From: Symsagittifera roscoffensis
Lineage: Eukaryota; Xenacoelomorpha; Acoela; Convolutidae
Assembly (NCBI RefSeq): GCF_963678635.1
Contig: NC_087070.1
Location: 31,227,704-31,287,703, forward strand
Length of the DNA stretch: 60,000 nt
Direction: 5' to 3'
Shown here: piece by piece, positions 49,981 through 59,848 of the stretch
How the letters are laid out: each line of letters begins with the position of its first letter
How positions within the stretch are numbered: the first letter of the stretch is position 1
The notes under the pieces: generated by a model
What the model saw: the letters and a program-made list of their open reading frames with translations, nothing else
What the model was told of the DNA's origin: nothing
The model's database searches: none
Program-made: the position numbers and the translations under genes

Positions 49981-50535
49981 TTATTTCTTTTTCGGGAACA
50001 GCTCGTTCAATTTGGGAATTTGAATATCGAATTCCTCATCTTCACCCTCTTCCTCATGGTGATCATGAGATGCGTTAAGAGCTTGCTCTTCTTCGTATGC
50101 TTCCGGTGATACCTCGGGAAAAGCTTCATGGATTTCATCATCCGACATCTGTGTTAAACATTTCATAGAGGTATACTTGGATGCCTGTTGCTTCAAGGTA
50201 GACGACCGTGCACTGCCTTCCGCTTTAAATTCGGCAAAAGATTTTTCGTAATCTTTTTTCAGTTTGTCGATTTCACTGGTCATTGTGTTCACTGGACGGG
50301 AAACTTTCACGCTTTCCATTACTTTTTTCATCTCATCTACAATGGGTTTCTTCGAAGCTCCGAGAACCGTCTTGTAATGTTCCCAATCCGGAGTTTTCTG
50401 TTTCTCTGGAAGAGATTCAACTTTTGCGGCTAGTGCTTCTGATTTTGATCTAAAAGCATTAAACGCTGCTCGCTGCTCAGGAGCCACAATGTCGGCCATT
50501 TTGGTCCAGTTGACTCTGGCTGCTGCTTTTGCCAT
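49981..50535 (-). CDS. ATPsynD: ATP synthase subunit d, unit 10
   Basis: Arg3 is changed to Lys (MAKAAA), a conservative change in the presumed N-terminal region; otherwise identical to unit 1. This is the outermost copy and still fully open. Confidence 0.92.
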   Translation of the reverse strand: MAKAAARVNWTKMADIVAPEQRAAFNAFRSKSEALAAKVESLPEKQKTPDWEHYKTVLGASKKPIVDEMKKVMESVKVSRPVNTMTSEIDKLKKDYEKSFAEFKAEGSARSSTLKQQASKYTSMKCLTQMSDDEIHEAFPEVSPEAYEEEQALNASHDHHEEEGEDEEFDIQIPKLNELFPKKK

Positions 50536-51089
50536 ATTACTCTGAAATCAATTTTAAAAAATATAATCTAAACATTAAATCTTTTTTTGTCTTTTTTTTC
50601 TTTTCTTTTTCTAATCAGAAAGTCGAAAATATGATAATAACAGGCAAAGTCAGAAGTCCCTTCATCACATTATCTAGTCAAAATCCTATGAATTTTCTAG
50701 ATATCGAAGAGTAAAGTATAATGTTAAGAGAAGTAAGTCAGATGGTTTCAGAGAAGTAATTCAGAGTATAGAAGAGAGTCAGATGGTTGGATTTCAAGCC
50801 AAATAGATTTTTTTTCTTTTTTTTTTCTTCTGGTAATCAGAAGGTCAAAAGTATCATAGTAACCGAGGTTACAGTCATGAGTCCCTTTATCATGTATTCC
50901 AGTCAAAATCCTTGGAATTTTTTAGATATGGAAGTGATAATGATAAAAGAAGATGACAAGTGTTTAAGTCCTTTTCAGTTAAAATCGATACGGGTTACGT
51001 TTCTTCAAAAAGAACACGCAACTCGACACGAGATAATATAATATACAAGTGTTACAAGTAAAAAATTTCGTCGAAAGTTATTTTGTCAT

Positions 51090-52333
51090 TTATTGTTCCG
51101 AGTACGCAATGGCGTTCGCAATCTGTATTGCCAGGGAGATTCTCTGTTTTAAAAAGCTGCCTGCTCTGGGTTCCTCAGTGCATATGCTTAGGTTCTTACA
51201 AAGCTTGCTCAAAAAAACTTCTGTGCTGGGGCCGGCCGCGCCCTGAATTTCAAAAGCTAGCGGTTGGAAAAGATATCCATCATTTACAAGATCTTTATAC
51301 TGGTCAATTTTTTGCTCTTCCGTTTCAGCGGCAGCCGTACCAGGGTTACAAACAGACCCAGCATTAATCTTACAAGGAGCTAAGGAGTCTACTACCTTTA
51401 CATCCCACAAGAGCTGCTTACCAACAGCCCATGGAATGAGCGTCAAACCATCTGGTCGCTTCTGATCGGTCCTGAAGAGATGTCGTGGTTCTAAAACAGA
51501 CGGAATGTGAGTAGAAGATAAACTCTGCTTTATAAGGGCATTCAGATTTGAATGCCTAGAGAATCATCACTCGGTGGACTTCATCATTTTCATCTACTGC
51601 ATCGTAATCCGTGACTGTTGATCCTTTCTGCTTTTGTCTTTCAAAGTCGCTGAAGTTCCCACTGGCGTATCCCATGAAATTCTTTCCCAGTATCGATTCT
51701 AATTCCTCTTTCGTTCTCTCCGGAACTGCAGAGAAGATTTTGCAAAGTAACTCGTAAAATTTTTCTGTCATTCTCGCAAGAAAGACCATGCCAACCATCC
51801 TCGGTAACGTCTTTTCCGCACACGCATTTATGCCGTTCGCATATTTTTGAGCCTAATCGAAGTCCTATCGCAATTCTGAGTTGTTGGTTCGACAGTTTTA
51901 ACCTTAAATTTTTGCACGGGATGACGTTCAACCATTGGGAGCCAAATCTATCTTGGAACGCGTTGAACCTTTTTACGTCCGTTGGTTCGAGTCGTTAAAT
52001 CAAGTCTGCAATTTCGCTGTCAAAAATTGGCTCCGTCCAATTTTTTTGGATTTCATTTTCCGGACTCATTTCAAATTTTCCAAGGTCAAACCACCGTTTA
52101 AGCGCATCATCATAGGTTCCATCCACATGCTCCAAACCAAAGATTTTGCTCAAGGCATCTTTTGCTCCTACTGCTGAGGCTAAGAAAGCGGGTAAAGCGA
52201 GTAGACGAGCGGAAGAAACGCCCAAGCCACCTTTGGCTGCCGGGAGAACAGCTTGTAAAAACTGGTTATCATCCATTTTCACGTTAGTGACCTTGCAGAA
52301 CGAATTTCTTAGTAATTTATCGTAACGTTCCAA
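51090..52333 (-). pseudogene. Non-LTR endonuclease fragment, unit 10, with foreign insert
   Basis: The linker frame (51995-52333) and the CCHC start are present. Between GWHGLSC and the RPD part the frame is interrupted by the 218-bp insert (51563-51780). The downstream part (51090-51446) is open but has many substitutions not found in other units, so it is the most diverged copy. Confidence 0.65.
51563..51780 (-). repeat. 218-bp fragment of the neighbouring array inserted in unit 10
   Basis: It matches 57358-57575 of the right-hand array nearly perfectly (gcgtatccc and cagtatcgattc agree with the right copy and not with the left copy at 53.5 kb). About 16 bp of the host unit (tccctgcacttttgag) are missing. 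The edges share atc (left) and gcaag (right) with the host sequence, so the event used microhomology. Confidence 0.9.
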
Positions 52334-52384
52334 AAAATAAGGTATTTAAAAAAGTAAATTAAGAACTTTTTTGCACATTTATGC

Positions 52385-52654
52385 CACTAACTAAAATCAT
52401 AATGCAAATTTATAAATGCAACAAATTCTTTAATCTTCAAAACTCAACTAAATGTTTTCTTTTCATCTTTAATTGCAAACTTAGTTGCCTTGTTTCTCAT
52501 TTGAGCTTTTTGTCACATACAAAACAATTCTGAATTTTAACATCTTCTCTTTCGTCGCTTCTTTGTTTCCTGCTTTGTTCGTCGTTTAGAAGTTCTAAAA
52601 CTTCTAAATTTTTCTAATTTTCTTTCTTTTTGGTTCTTGTTTTTCGGCCATTTG
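52385..52654. other. AT-rich spacer between the two arrays
   Basis: Unique, T-rich on the plus strand, no gene seen. The ATP synthase array ends at tgcacatttatgc (52384). Confidence 0.5.
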
Positions 52655-53456
52655 TCAATGTTCCATCTCCTCCACCTGCGACATTGAGTCCACATTTTCA
52701 GTTTCTGTGTCTTGCAACACGTCGGTAGCGATTCTGACGCTGTTGGAAGCAGTACTCCAACACTTCTGCTCTTCTACTCTTTGTTTACAACAAGGTAGAG
52801 GATCAACGTTAGATTCTCTGTTTCGGCAGAAGCTGTTGTGGAGGCACAACGTCACGTTTCTCTCCAAGTCTTCCTTCAACATCTGTTCTTTTTCCATTCC
52901 ATCACCATCACTGGTCCTAGAAATTCTCGTCACTGCGGTGGTTACTGTATTCCGATGAGTTACAAAAGCTCGCTTAAAAGCTCCTGCTCCAATGTCCAGC
53001 TGATACGCACTGAACAATCTGCTGTGCTTCGACATATGTTTCTTGGCATACTCGTACAACCATGTAGTCATATTGGCTCTAAACCATGGCATCAGTCGTC
53101 TTTTGGCCCATATATTTTTCACTTTCATCGGAATGTTCAAGATTTTGCACATTGTCTCAAAAAGATTTAAATCTTTTAGACAATCCAATTCCTGTAACTG
53201 TTCTTTCGTCGGCGCCTCCTGTCTATTGTTCTCTTTTATATGAGCTTCCAACCATCGTATCGCCGTCATCACTCCTACTATCACCATCATTATGGGCTGT
53301 GATGAATCTGGTTAAACCCATGGAGAGCAGCTCTCCACAGTCCCAAATCAACACCAGATTACTATACCCGGGGTACCACCATGTTTGTAGCAAGCAATGG
53401 CAGGGGAACTCATCATGTGTTGACTTGATGTTCCTCCAATTACGTTTTTCCGAAGC
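52655..53456 (-). pseudogene. Unrecognised gene, C-terminal part (virus-like?), outside the duplication
   Basis: Frame 52655-53290 (211 aa) and frame 53223-53486 overlap in different phases and appear to be one protein split by a frameshift near 53260. Visible features are WDCGELLSMGL and an aromatic/basic stretch RLMPWFRANMTTWLYEYAKK; the last 60 residues are polar and low in hydrophobics. It continues the frame at 53583-53855 and is present only once, beyond the left edge of the tandem duplication. I do not recognise the family; an RNA-virus nucleoprotein-like origin is a guess. Confidence 0.4.
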
Positions 53457-53855
53457 TTCCAGTAGTGGTTTCACTTCCATCATCACTCGGTGGACTTCAT
53501 TATTTTCATCTACTGCATCGTAATCCGTGACTGTTGATCCTTTCTGCTTTTGTCTTTCAAAGTCGCTGAAGTTCCCACTGGCTTATCCCATGAAATTCTT
53601 TCCCAGTATTGATTCTAATTCCTCTTTCGTTCTCTCCGGAACTGCAGAGAAGATTTTGCAAAGTAACTCGTAAAATTTTTCTGTCATTCTCGCAAGTCTT
53701 ACGCATTTCGGCACTGAGAAGGCTTGATCCACGATCGTTCTCGTACTTTTCACATCCACCGCTAGAGTTGATCCCACTAAATATCTCGCTACCGTCGGTC
53801 TTCGATAAGTGTCACTCTGCCGATGTTCTTTTCTGCCTCGATTGCTTCTCTCCAC
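53457..53855 (-). pseudogene. Unrecognised frame D, copy L, with nonsense change
   Basis: Starts as MERSNRG and stops early at 53583 because TAC became TAA (gcttatccc versus gcgtatccc in copy R). The same frame continues past the stop into the region left of 53457. The middle part (EKFYELLCKIFSAVPERT) looks helical. The same segment is the source type of the insert in unit 10. Confidence 0.45.
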
Positions 53856-53943
53856 TTTCCAATATACTTCTGCTCGGTTTGCAACACTCCCGGAAACACT
53901 TCTACACTGATGGTCGTAACCAACTCATGCTTTTGTTATAGCT

Positions 53944-55370
53944 TCAACCAAACATGCTGTAGAATCCTAGTGCAGTCACTAGATTCACCTCGGTTCCTCC
54001 ATGGCAATCTGCAATCAGTTCCGTTTCTGTTTCCGCCTTCATCACAATGTTCCCAAACGATATCGTCAATTGCTTGTGTTGTTTCTCTAGGGTCTTTACG
54101 CGATCCAAACCTCCACAGATGTGAACTTCCAGTCCACAAATTTCTGCAAGACAACTACCAGGTTTGACCCAGTCCTCTGGTCCCCAGCCAGGCAACTCTA
54201 CTTTGTCTTCTCTGTTGCTCTTAGAGGCTGTCGTCATCAAATTATAGATGATGTTCAGGTCACGCAAATTACAGTTTGAGTTCAGTTCCCTCTGCACGTC
54301 TTGTATCGCACGTAATATCGAATCAGTGTTGGGACTAGGACACCATGATGGTTTCATCAGTTCCCATACCACCATTAAGCTCGTTCTCAGTAGTTCGTCC
54401 GAGAATCCCAATCCAAACTGCACTCGGTTTATCGAATTTGGCACTGAAGGTGCAGTCACCTTTTCCTCCAAGACTAGTCCCAGCTTGGTCTGTTGATTAG
54501 CAGCGCTTCTTAATGTTGCAATTCTTGACGTCCAGAATCTTAGCAACACTGCTTGCTCGTAATCAAAGAAGCAATCGCGTATGTTTTCATTTAGGAAAGG
54601 ATTGTACGCCATAATTATGATTCCGGATACGTAACTGTATGATTTCGTCCTGATCGGTCCACATTATTCACTGGATTTCGGTAGTGCTCCCATGGAATCC
54701 TTAGTGAGCCTCAGCTCCTTGTTTGAGAACCTCCTTATTTTGTCTATTTTCTTCATCGGTTCTAGTTTCACGGGTTTTTTCATATTTACTCGCATTGGTT
54801 TGCTGTGATATATGTCCAAAAGTGCTAGCAAGAGCAAGGCTTTCGCTCGTTCATCGCCTTCTCTTAGCATCTTGACACAAGTGTTCAATGCTGGCACTGA
54901 CATTTGTTCTATCATAAATCGAACGAAACAGAGAGCGTCTCTCCGCTTCGCGCACGCTACTGCTGCTCCTTCTTGGGTCATCAGATCTCTCACACTCGTC
55001 ATTAAGAACACCTTTTCTCCCTTTGATCTTTTCCTTTCTTATCATATTCCCCGCGAGTCATTCCAATCATGCACCAAGCGAGTCTTAGTTGTAACTCTGT
55101 TCTCACATAGGGTATTGCTATCAGAGCGTGTATCTTCGGCGTGGTTCTCATTTCTTCTTCAAAGTATCGTAACACTACTGCTCTCCATGGAAGGCTCACC
55201 AACTACTCGATCGTTTCCGCGTGCATTTCAGACAAAACCAGAGTCCCGTATGCCTTCTGCATAAGGGTGGTGCCTTGCATCATCGTCTCCAAATAACCTT
55301 CCATGGCACTTTTGTCTTCCAGAGCCATTAAGTGTCCTCTGGCCGAACCTCTGTACTCTAACATCTCCAT
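53944..55370 (-). pseudogene. Unrecognised frame C, copy L, broken
   Basis: Counterpart of the intact 476-aa frame of copy R. Three lesions are seen: CAG to TAG at 55203-55205, loss of 4 bp (ccga) near 55040, and TAC to TAA at 54664-54666. The remaining pieces are 54664-55011 and 53944-54612. Confidence 0.6.
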
Positions 55371-55422
55371 GTAACCACCGGCGGGTTCATCAATCGATAC
55401 AGTTTCCGACGCTATCAGTCGG

Positions 55423-55965
55423 TTATATTTTACATTTTACTGGGACTAGCTGTCCTACGACGCTTCCCTTTCCGTGATTCATGGGAGACGCTTTGAAGTC
55501 TTTAAGAGTACTCTCTCCACATTGGCTGAGTATCTCCATTTCCAATGTTGCTCCAGTCAGAGTGCGGTCACTCCGTTTGGATTTATAACCTGTTGATTTT
55601 ATCCCTGCCATGAGAATGGGTGGTACCATCGGTACGTCAGTCAACATCCTGTCTGTGCCAGTCAATCGATCATCACCCTGTCCGAAGTCCATAGCTTCTT
55701 CGACGCGTTTTCTTTTAGCTGAGTTGACAGCTTGCATCGAGATTTCGGAATCCACCTTTGTGTTTCCCGTTTTCCTCAATGTCACCTTGCTGCCCAGTTT
55801 TATCTTCATTTCATTAATTCTGTCAACCACCATTTTTGATCCCATCGTTCCCTTCCGGGTTCTTGACAGATATACCACTTCTAATTTGTCTTCTTGCGAC
55901 GTCATCTTGATAGGAGAGTTTGCCTCACTTTGGTCAGTGGCCGAGTCGATCAACAACTCGCTCAA
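55423..55965 (-). CDS. Unrecognised frame B, copy L (180 aa)
   Basis: Open frame of 180 aa, polar, rich in Met, Lys, Ser and Asp, with a basic cluster AKRKRVEE. Its stop overlaps the upstream extension of frame C in another phase. An in-frame TGA lies just upstream of the first Met, after which an open stretch continues, so the true start may be lost. No family recognised; the disordered look would fit a phosphoprotein or linker. Whether it is a live gene is doubtful given its neighbours. Confidence 0.35.
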   Translation of the reverse strand: MSELLIDSATDQSEANSPIKMTSQEDKLEVVYLSRTRKGTMGSKMVVDRINEMKIKLGSKVTLRKTGNTKVDSEISMQAVNSAKRKRVEEAMDFGQGDDRLTGTDRMLTDVPMVPPILMAGIKSTGYKSKRSDRTLTGATLEMEILSQCGESTLKDFKASPMNHGKGSVVGQLVPVKCKI

Positions 55966-56219
55966 TCTCCCTTCTCACTCGTCGAGTTTGTATAGGACTT
56001 CCCGCATTAGTAGTCGGTTGAGACCTAGCTACCAGATAGACTGGGCTTCGTAGCTCTGAACTACTGTCCAGACCTCTTCCATGAAGGCCACTCTGTCCAT
56101 TCTGCATACCGTCCTATTTTCATGGTCTCTATGATGCACCTCCCACTCTTCTTCGGGCAACGTTCCCTAGAAAGGTTTTCTGGCTGTGCCTTCTATTCTT
56201 CTTCTCCTTGGTAATTCTA
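55966..56219 (-). other. Gap between frames A and B, copy L
   Basis: No long frame, but short open stretches in changing phase (one contains EEEWEVHH and MEEVWTVVQ) suggest that coding sequence once ran through here and was broken by indels. Confidence 0.35.
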
Positions 56220-57335
56220 TCAAGAGTTTCTGTTCGGCATTTTTTGAATTGCTCGGAGAGCTGCTCTCCGGCAAGTTCCGGTTTGATCATATGAAGGCCG
56301 ACGGGGGTTCCAGCGTGGAAGTTCCCTCGTCTGCCGGCTCAGTCGTCGCTTCCAACGTATCCGTGCGTTTTCAAAATCGCTGAGGAAACTGAAGTCCAGG
56401 CTGAACATCCCTCCTGTCGAAGCCTTATCGTCTTCTTTCTCGGCTTGATCGGGATCCTGTTGCATAGGTTCTTCCGATCGACGGCTTCCTCTCTGCCCAT
56501 CGTCTCGTCTCATATTCTTTCCTGAACTTGAGGGCTCTTGCTCTTCACCCCTTGCCTCATCAGGAAATTTCGGTACAACTAGTCTGCCAGCTGACTGATC
56601 TTCCTCCTCTCCATGAACTACTTTGACTTCTTCATAGCCGAAGGGTACTAGCATGGTTCTAGTCTGTAGTGTTCCTCCCACCGTTAAGTCTGGTCTTACC
56701 CTCGTTAAGATTAGGGAGGCTTCTGGTAAGTCAGCCTTGCCTCTCATAAACATAGGAGCTAGATCCAGTTTCACCCATTCCTCGTCAAACCTCCCAGGCT
56801 TCTGAGTCGCTGCATTGCTCATTCGTCTCCTAGTTGCTTCATCCGTGTAAGCATACTGCGTATACTGCAGCACTGCGGCATTTCTGCCCACAAAATACGG
56901 GTCCATTGTTTCAGAGAATTTCGCCATTCTCCTTTCGTTAGTCTCAAAGTCTCCCATCCTAGGGGTTCGCACTGCGGAGACTGCTCCGAGCAGCATCTGC
57001 TTATCAGGGGAAATTCAGGGATTTCCTCCGGTAGTTTCCTGTAATCACCCCAACCTTTCGTCTCTTCTCTCACCTTATGGTACGCGGCCATTAGACGAGG
57101 AATTCTCGTGATCTCATTTGTTTTATCATGCAGACTTAAGTTCCAGAGCTTTGGGAACACCTCGATGTGTCCGCTGTCCACTTCTCCCATACGATCCCGG
57201 AAGTGATCGTCAAAGTTAATGACCGTCATTTCTGGCTCCGATATCTTTGCAAACAATAGGTCTTCGCCCATGAGCTCTCGCAGTACATGCTTCTCACACC
57301 AATTCAGCGCACTTCCGTCTACTGCTGATACGAGG
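56220..57335 (-). pseudogene. Unrecognised frame A, copy L, frameshifted
   Basis: Frame 56819-57271, open upstream to the duplication junction, and frame 56220-56996 are two parts of one protein, separated by a one-base phase change near 57005. The first part has INFDDHFRDRMGE and GWGDYRKLPEE; the second has MDPYFVGRNAAVLQYTQYAY and then a long charged low-complexity region (about residues 140-200 of 258). It has the look of a structural protein with a disordered tail. Its 5' end is cut at the tandem junction. No family recognised. Confidence 0.4.
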
Positions 57336-57734
57336 TTCCAGTAGTGGTTTCACTTCCATCATCACTCGGTGGACTTCATTATTTTCATCTACTGCATCGT
57401 AATCCGTGACTGTTGATCCTTTCTGCTTTTGTCTTTCAAAGTCGCTGAAGTTCCCACTGGCGTATCCCATGAAATTCTTTCCCAGTATCGATTCTAATTC
57501 CTCTTTCGTTCTCTCCGGAACTGCAGAGAAGATTTTGCAAAGTAACTCGTAAAATTTTTCTGTCATTCTCGCAAGTCTTACGCATTTCGGCACTGAGAAG
57601 GCTTGATCCACGATCGTTCTCGTACTTTTCACATCCACCGCTAGAGTTGATCCCACTAAATATCTCGCTACCGTCGGTCTTCGATAAGTGTCACTCTGCC
57701 GATGTTCTTTTCTGCCTCGATTGCTTCTCTCCAC
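57294..57734 (-). pseudogene. Frame D, copy R, fused across the tandem junction
   Basis: 146-aa open frame: the same start MERSNRG as copy L without its stop, up to EVKPLLE, then RISSRRKCAELV read from copy L beyond the junction at 57336. The true C-terminal part (kept at 52655-53456) is therefore replaced. A second phase open just upstream (GVLQTEQKYIGKWREA) suggests that the natural start lies further upstream and the frame is shifted near 57690. Confidence 0.45.
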
Positions 57735-57822
57735 TTTCCAATATACTTCTGCTCGGTTTGCAACACTCCCGGAAACACTTCTACACTGATGGTCGTAACC
57801 AACTCATGCTTTTGTTATAGCT

Positions 57823-59253
57823 TCAACCAAACATGCTGTAGAATCCTAGTGCAGTCACTAGATTCACCTCGGTTCCTCCATGGCAATCTGCAATCAGTTC
57901 CGTTTCTGTTTCCGCCTTCATCACAATGTTCCCAAACGATATCGTCAATTGCTTGTGTTGTTTCTCTAGGGTCTTTACGCGATCCAAACCTCCACAGATG
58001 TGAACTTCCAGTCCACAAATTTCTGCAAGACAACTACCAGGTTTGACCCAGTCCTCTGGTCCCCAGCCAGGCAACTCTACTTTGTCTTCTCTGTTGCTCT
58101 TAGAGGCTGTCGTCATCAAATTATAGATGATGTTCAGGTCACGCAAATTACAGTTTGAGTTCAGTTCCCTCTGCACGTCTTGTATCGCACGTAATATCGA
58201 ATCAGTGTTGGGACTAGAACACCATGATGGTTTCATCAGTTCCCATACCACCATTAAGCTCGTTCTCAGTAGTTCGTCCGAGAATCCCAATCCAAACTGC
58301 ACTCGGTTTATCGAATTTGGCACTGAAGGTGCAGTCACCTTTTCCTCCAAGACTAGTCCCAGCTTGGTCTGTTGATTAGCAGCGCTTCTTAATGTTGCAA
58401 TTCTTGACGTCCAGAATCTTAGCAACACTGCTTGCTCGTAATCAAAGAAGCAATCGCGTATGTTTTCATTTAGGAAAGGATTGTACGCCATAATTATGAT
58501 TCCGGATACGTAACTGTATGATTTCGTCCTGATCGGTCCACAGTATTCACTGGATTTCGGGAGTGCTCCCATGAAATCCTTAGTGAGCCTCAGCTCCTTG
58601 TTTGAGAACCTCCTTATTTTGTCTATTTTCTTCATCGGTTCTAGTTTCACGGGTTTTTTCATATTTACTCGCATTGGTTTGCTGTGATATATGTCCAAAA
58701 GTGCTAGCAAGATCAAGGCTTTCGCTCGTTCATCGCCTTCTCTTAGCATCTTGACACAAGTGTTCAATGCTGGCACTGACATTTGTTCTATCATAAATCG
58801 AACGAAACAGAGAGCGTCTCTCCGCTTCGCGCACGCTACTGCTGCTCCTTCTTGGGTCATCAGATCTCTCACACTCGTCATTAAGAACACCTTTTCTCCC
58901 TTTGATCTTTTCCTTTCTTCCGAATCATATTCCCCGCGAGTCATTCCAATCATGCACCAAGCGAGCCTTAGTTGTAACTCTGTTCTCACATAGGGTATTG
59001 CTATCAGAGCGTGTATCTTCGGCGTGGTTCTCATTTCTTCTTCAAAGTATCGTAACACTACTGCTCTCCATGGAAGGCTCACCAACTGCTCGATCGTTTC
59101 CGCGTGCATTTCAGACAAAACCAGAGTCCCGTATGCCTTCTGCTTAAGGGTGGTGCCTTGCATCATCGTCTCCAAATAACCTTCCATGGCACTTTTGTCT
59201 TCCAGAGCCATTAAGTGTCCTCTGGCCGAACCTCTGTACTCTAACATCTCCAT
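57823..59253 (-). CDS. Unrecognised 476-aa protein (frame C), copy R, intact
   Basis: The longest open frame of the window. The sequence is Met-, Leu- and Glu-rich, without an evident signal peptide or membrane span, and looks mainly helical in the first 230 residues. Visible stretches are SLPWRAVVLRYFEEE, PYVRTELQLRLAWCMIG and FGLGFSDELLRTSLMVVWEL. The frame is open upstream of the chosen Met for about 20 codons (into the end of frame B), so the start is uncertain. Length, composition and a neighbouring series of same-strand frames suggest an integrated RNA-virus-like gene; no homologue could be confirmed from sequence reading. Confidence 0.5.
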   Translation of the reverse strand: MEMLEYRGSARGHLMALEDKSAMEGYLETMMQGTTLKQKAYGTLVLSEMHAETIEQLVSLPWRAVVLRYFEEEMRTTPKIHALIAIPYVRTELQLRLAWCMIGMTRGEYDSEERKRSKGEKVFLMTSVRDLMTQEGAAVACAKRRDALCFVRFMIEQMSVPALNTCVKMLREGDERAKALILLALLDIYHSKPMRVNMKKPVKLEPMKKIDKIRRFSNKELRLTKDFMGALPKSSEYCGPIRTKSYSYVSGIIIMAYNPFLNENIRDCFFDYEQAVLLRFWTSRIATLRSAANQQTKLGLVLEEKVTAPSVPNSINRVQFGLGFSDELLRTSLMVVWELMKPSWCSSPNTDSILRAIQDVQRELNSNCNLRDLNIIYNLMTTASKSNREDKVELPGWGPEDWVKPGSCLAEICGLEVHICGGLDRVKTLEKQHKQLTISFGNIVMKAETETELIADCHGGTEVNLVTALGFYSMFG

Positions 59254-59305
59254 GTAACCACCGGCGGGTTCATCAATCGATACAGTTTCCGACGCTATCA
59301 GTCGG

Positions 59306-59848
59306 TTATATTTTACATTTTACTGGGACTAGCTGTCCTACGACGCTTCCCTTTCCGTGATTCATGGGAGACGCTTTGAAGTCTTTAAGAGTACTCTCTC
59401 CACATTGGCTGAGTATCTCCATTTCCAATGTTGCTCCAGTCAGAGTGCGGTCACTCCGTTTGGATTTATAACCTGTTGATTTTATCCCTGCCATGAGAAT
59501 GGGTGGTACCATCGGTACGTCAGTCAACATCCTGTCTGTGCCAGTCAATCGATCATCACCCTGTCCGAAGTCCATAGCTTCTTCGACGCGTTTTCTTTTA
59601 GCTGAGTTGACAGCTTGCATCGAGATTTCGGAATCCACCTTTGTGTTTCCCGTTTTCCTCAATTTCACCTTGCTGCCCAGTTTTATCTTCATTTCATTAA
59701 TTCTGTCAACCACCATTTTTGATTCCATCGTTCCCTTCCGGGTTCTTGACAGATATACCACTTCTAATTTGTCTTCTTGCGACGTCATCTTGATAGGAGA
59801 GTTTGCCTCACTTTGGTCAGTGGCCGAGTCGATCAACAACTCGCTCAA
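59306..59848 (-). CDS. Unrecognised frame B, copy R (180 aa)
   Basis: Nearly identical to 55423-55965; changes seen are GTMES for GTMGS and KVKLRK for KVTLRK. It ends 52 bp before the chosen start of frame C. The same in-frame stop lies upstream of its first Met. Confidence 0.35.
   Translation of the reverse strand: MSELLIDSATDQSEANSPIKMTSQEDKLEVVYLSRTRKGTMESKMVVDRINEMKIKLGSKVKLRKTGNTKVDSEISMQAVNSAKRKRVEEAMDFGQGDDRLTGTDRMLTDVPMVPPILMAGIKSTGYKSKRSDRTLTGATLEMEILSQCGESTLKDFKASPMNHGKGSVVGQLVPVKCKI

Larger units (their letters stand above)
10938..52384 (-). repeat. Ten-unit tandem array carrying ATP synthase subunit d
   Basis: Units start at the shared acgtctcgcattttcaccgc: 10938, 14859, 19458, 24097, 28747, 32668, 37267, 41906, 46556 and 49708. 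Lengths are 3921, 4599, 4639, 4650, 3921, 4599, 4639, 4650 and 3152 bp; the tenth is truncated at 52384. All units share one orientation. A full unit holds, from left to right and all on the minus strand except the exon-like modules: the ATP synthase subunit d gene, its upstream flank, a non-LTR fragment, a non-coding spacer, a Penelope-like fragment, and in most units a 745-bp block. The right edge falls inside tgcacatttatgc, upstream of the non-LTR fragment. Confidence 0.95.
49708..52384. repeat. Unit 10: diverged, truncated edge unit
   Basis: It holds the ATP synthase gene, the exon-like modules and the non-LTR fragment, and stops before the Penelope part. Between about 51300 and 51550 it differs from the other units at many bases, so it is older or was excluded from homogenisation. 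It carries a 218-bp insert from the neighbouring array (51563-51780). Confidence 0.88.
53457..57335 (-). repeat. Tandem copy L of a ~3.88-kb unit
   Basis: This block is repeated from 57336 onward with an offset of 3879-3883 bp (offset change caused by a 4-bp indel). The junction is at ttccagtag: aagc precedes it at 53457 and gagg at 57336. Identity is high (a handful of base changes seen). It contains, on the minus strand, four successive reading-frame groups, described below. GC content is visibly higher than in the rest of the window. Confidence 0.92.

Noticed and set aside
10938-52384. Array read as a CRISPR-like or phage structure
   Set aside because: Units are 3-4.6 kb with a eukaryotic mitochondrial gene and retroelements; there are no short spaced repeats or bacterial genes.
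53823-54167. 114-aa and other plus-strand frames in the right-hand array
   Set aside because: They run antisense to the longer minus-strand frames C and D and show no motifs.
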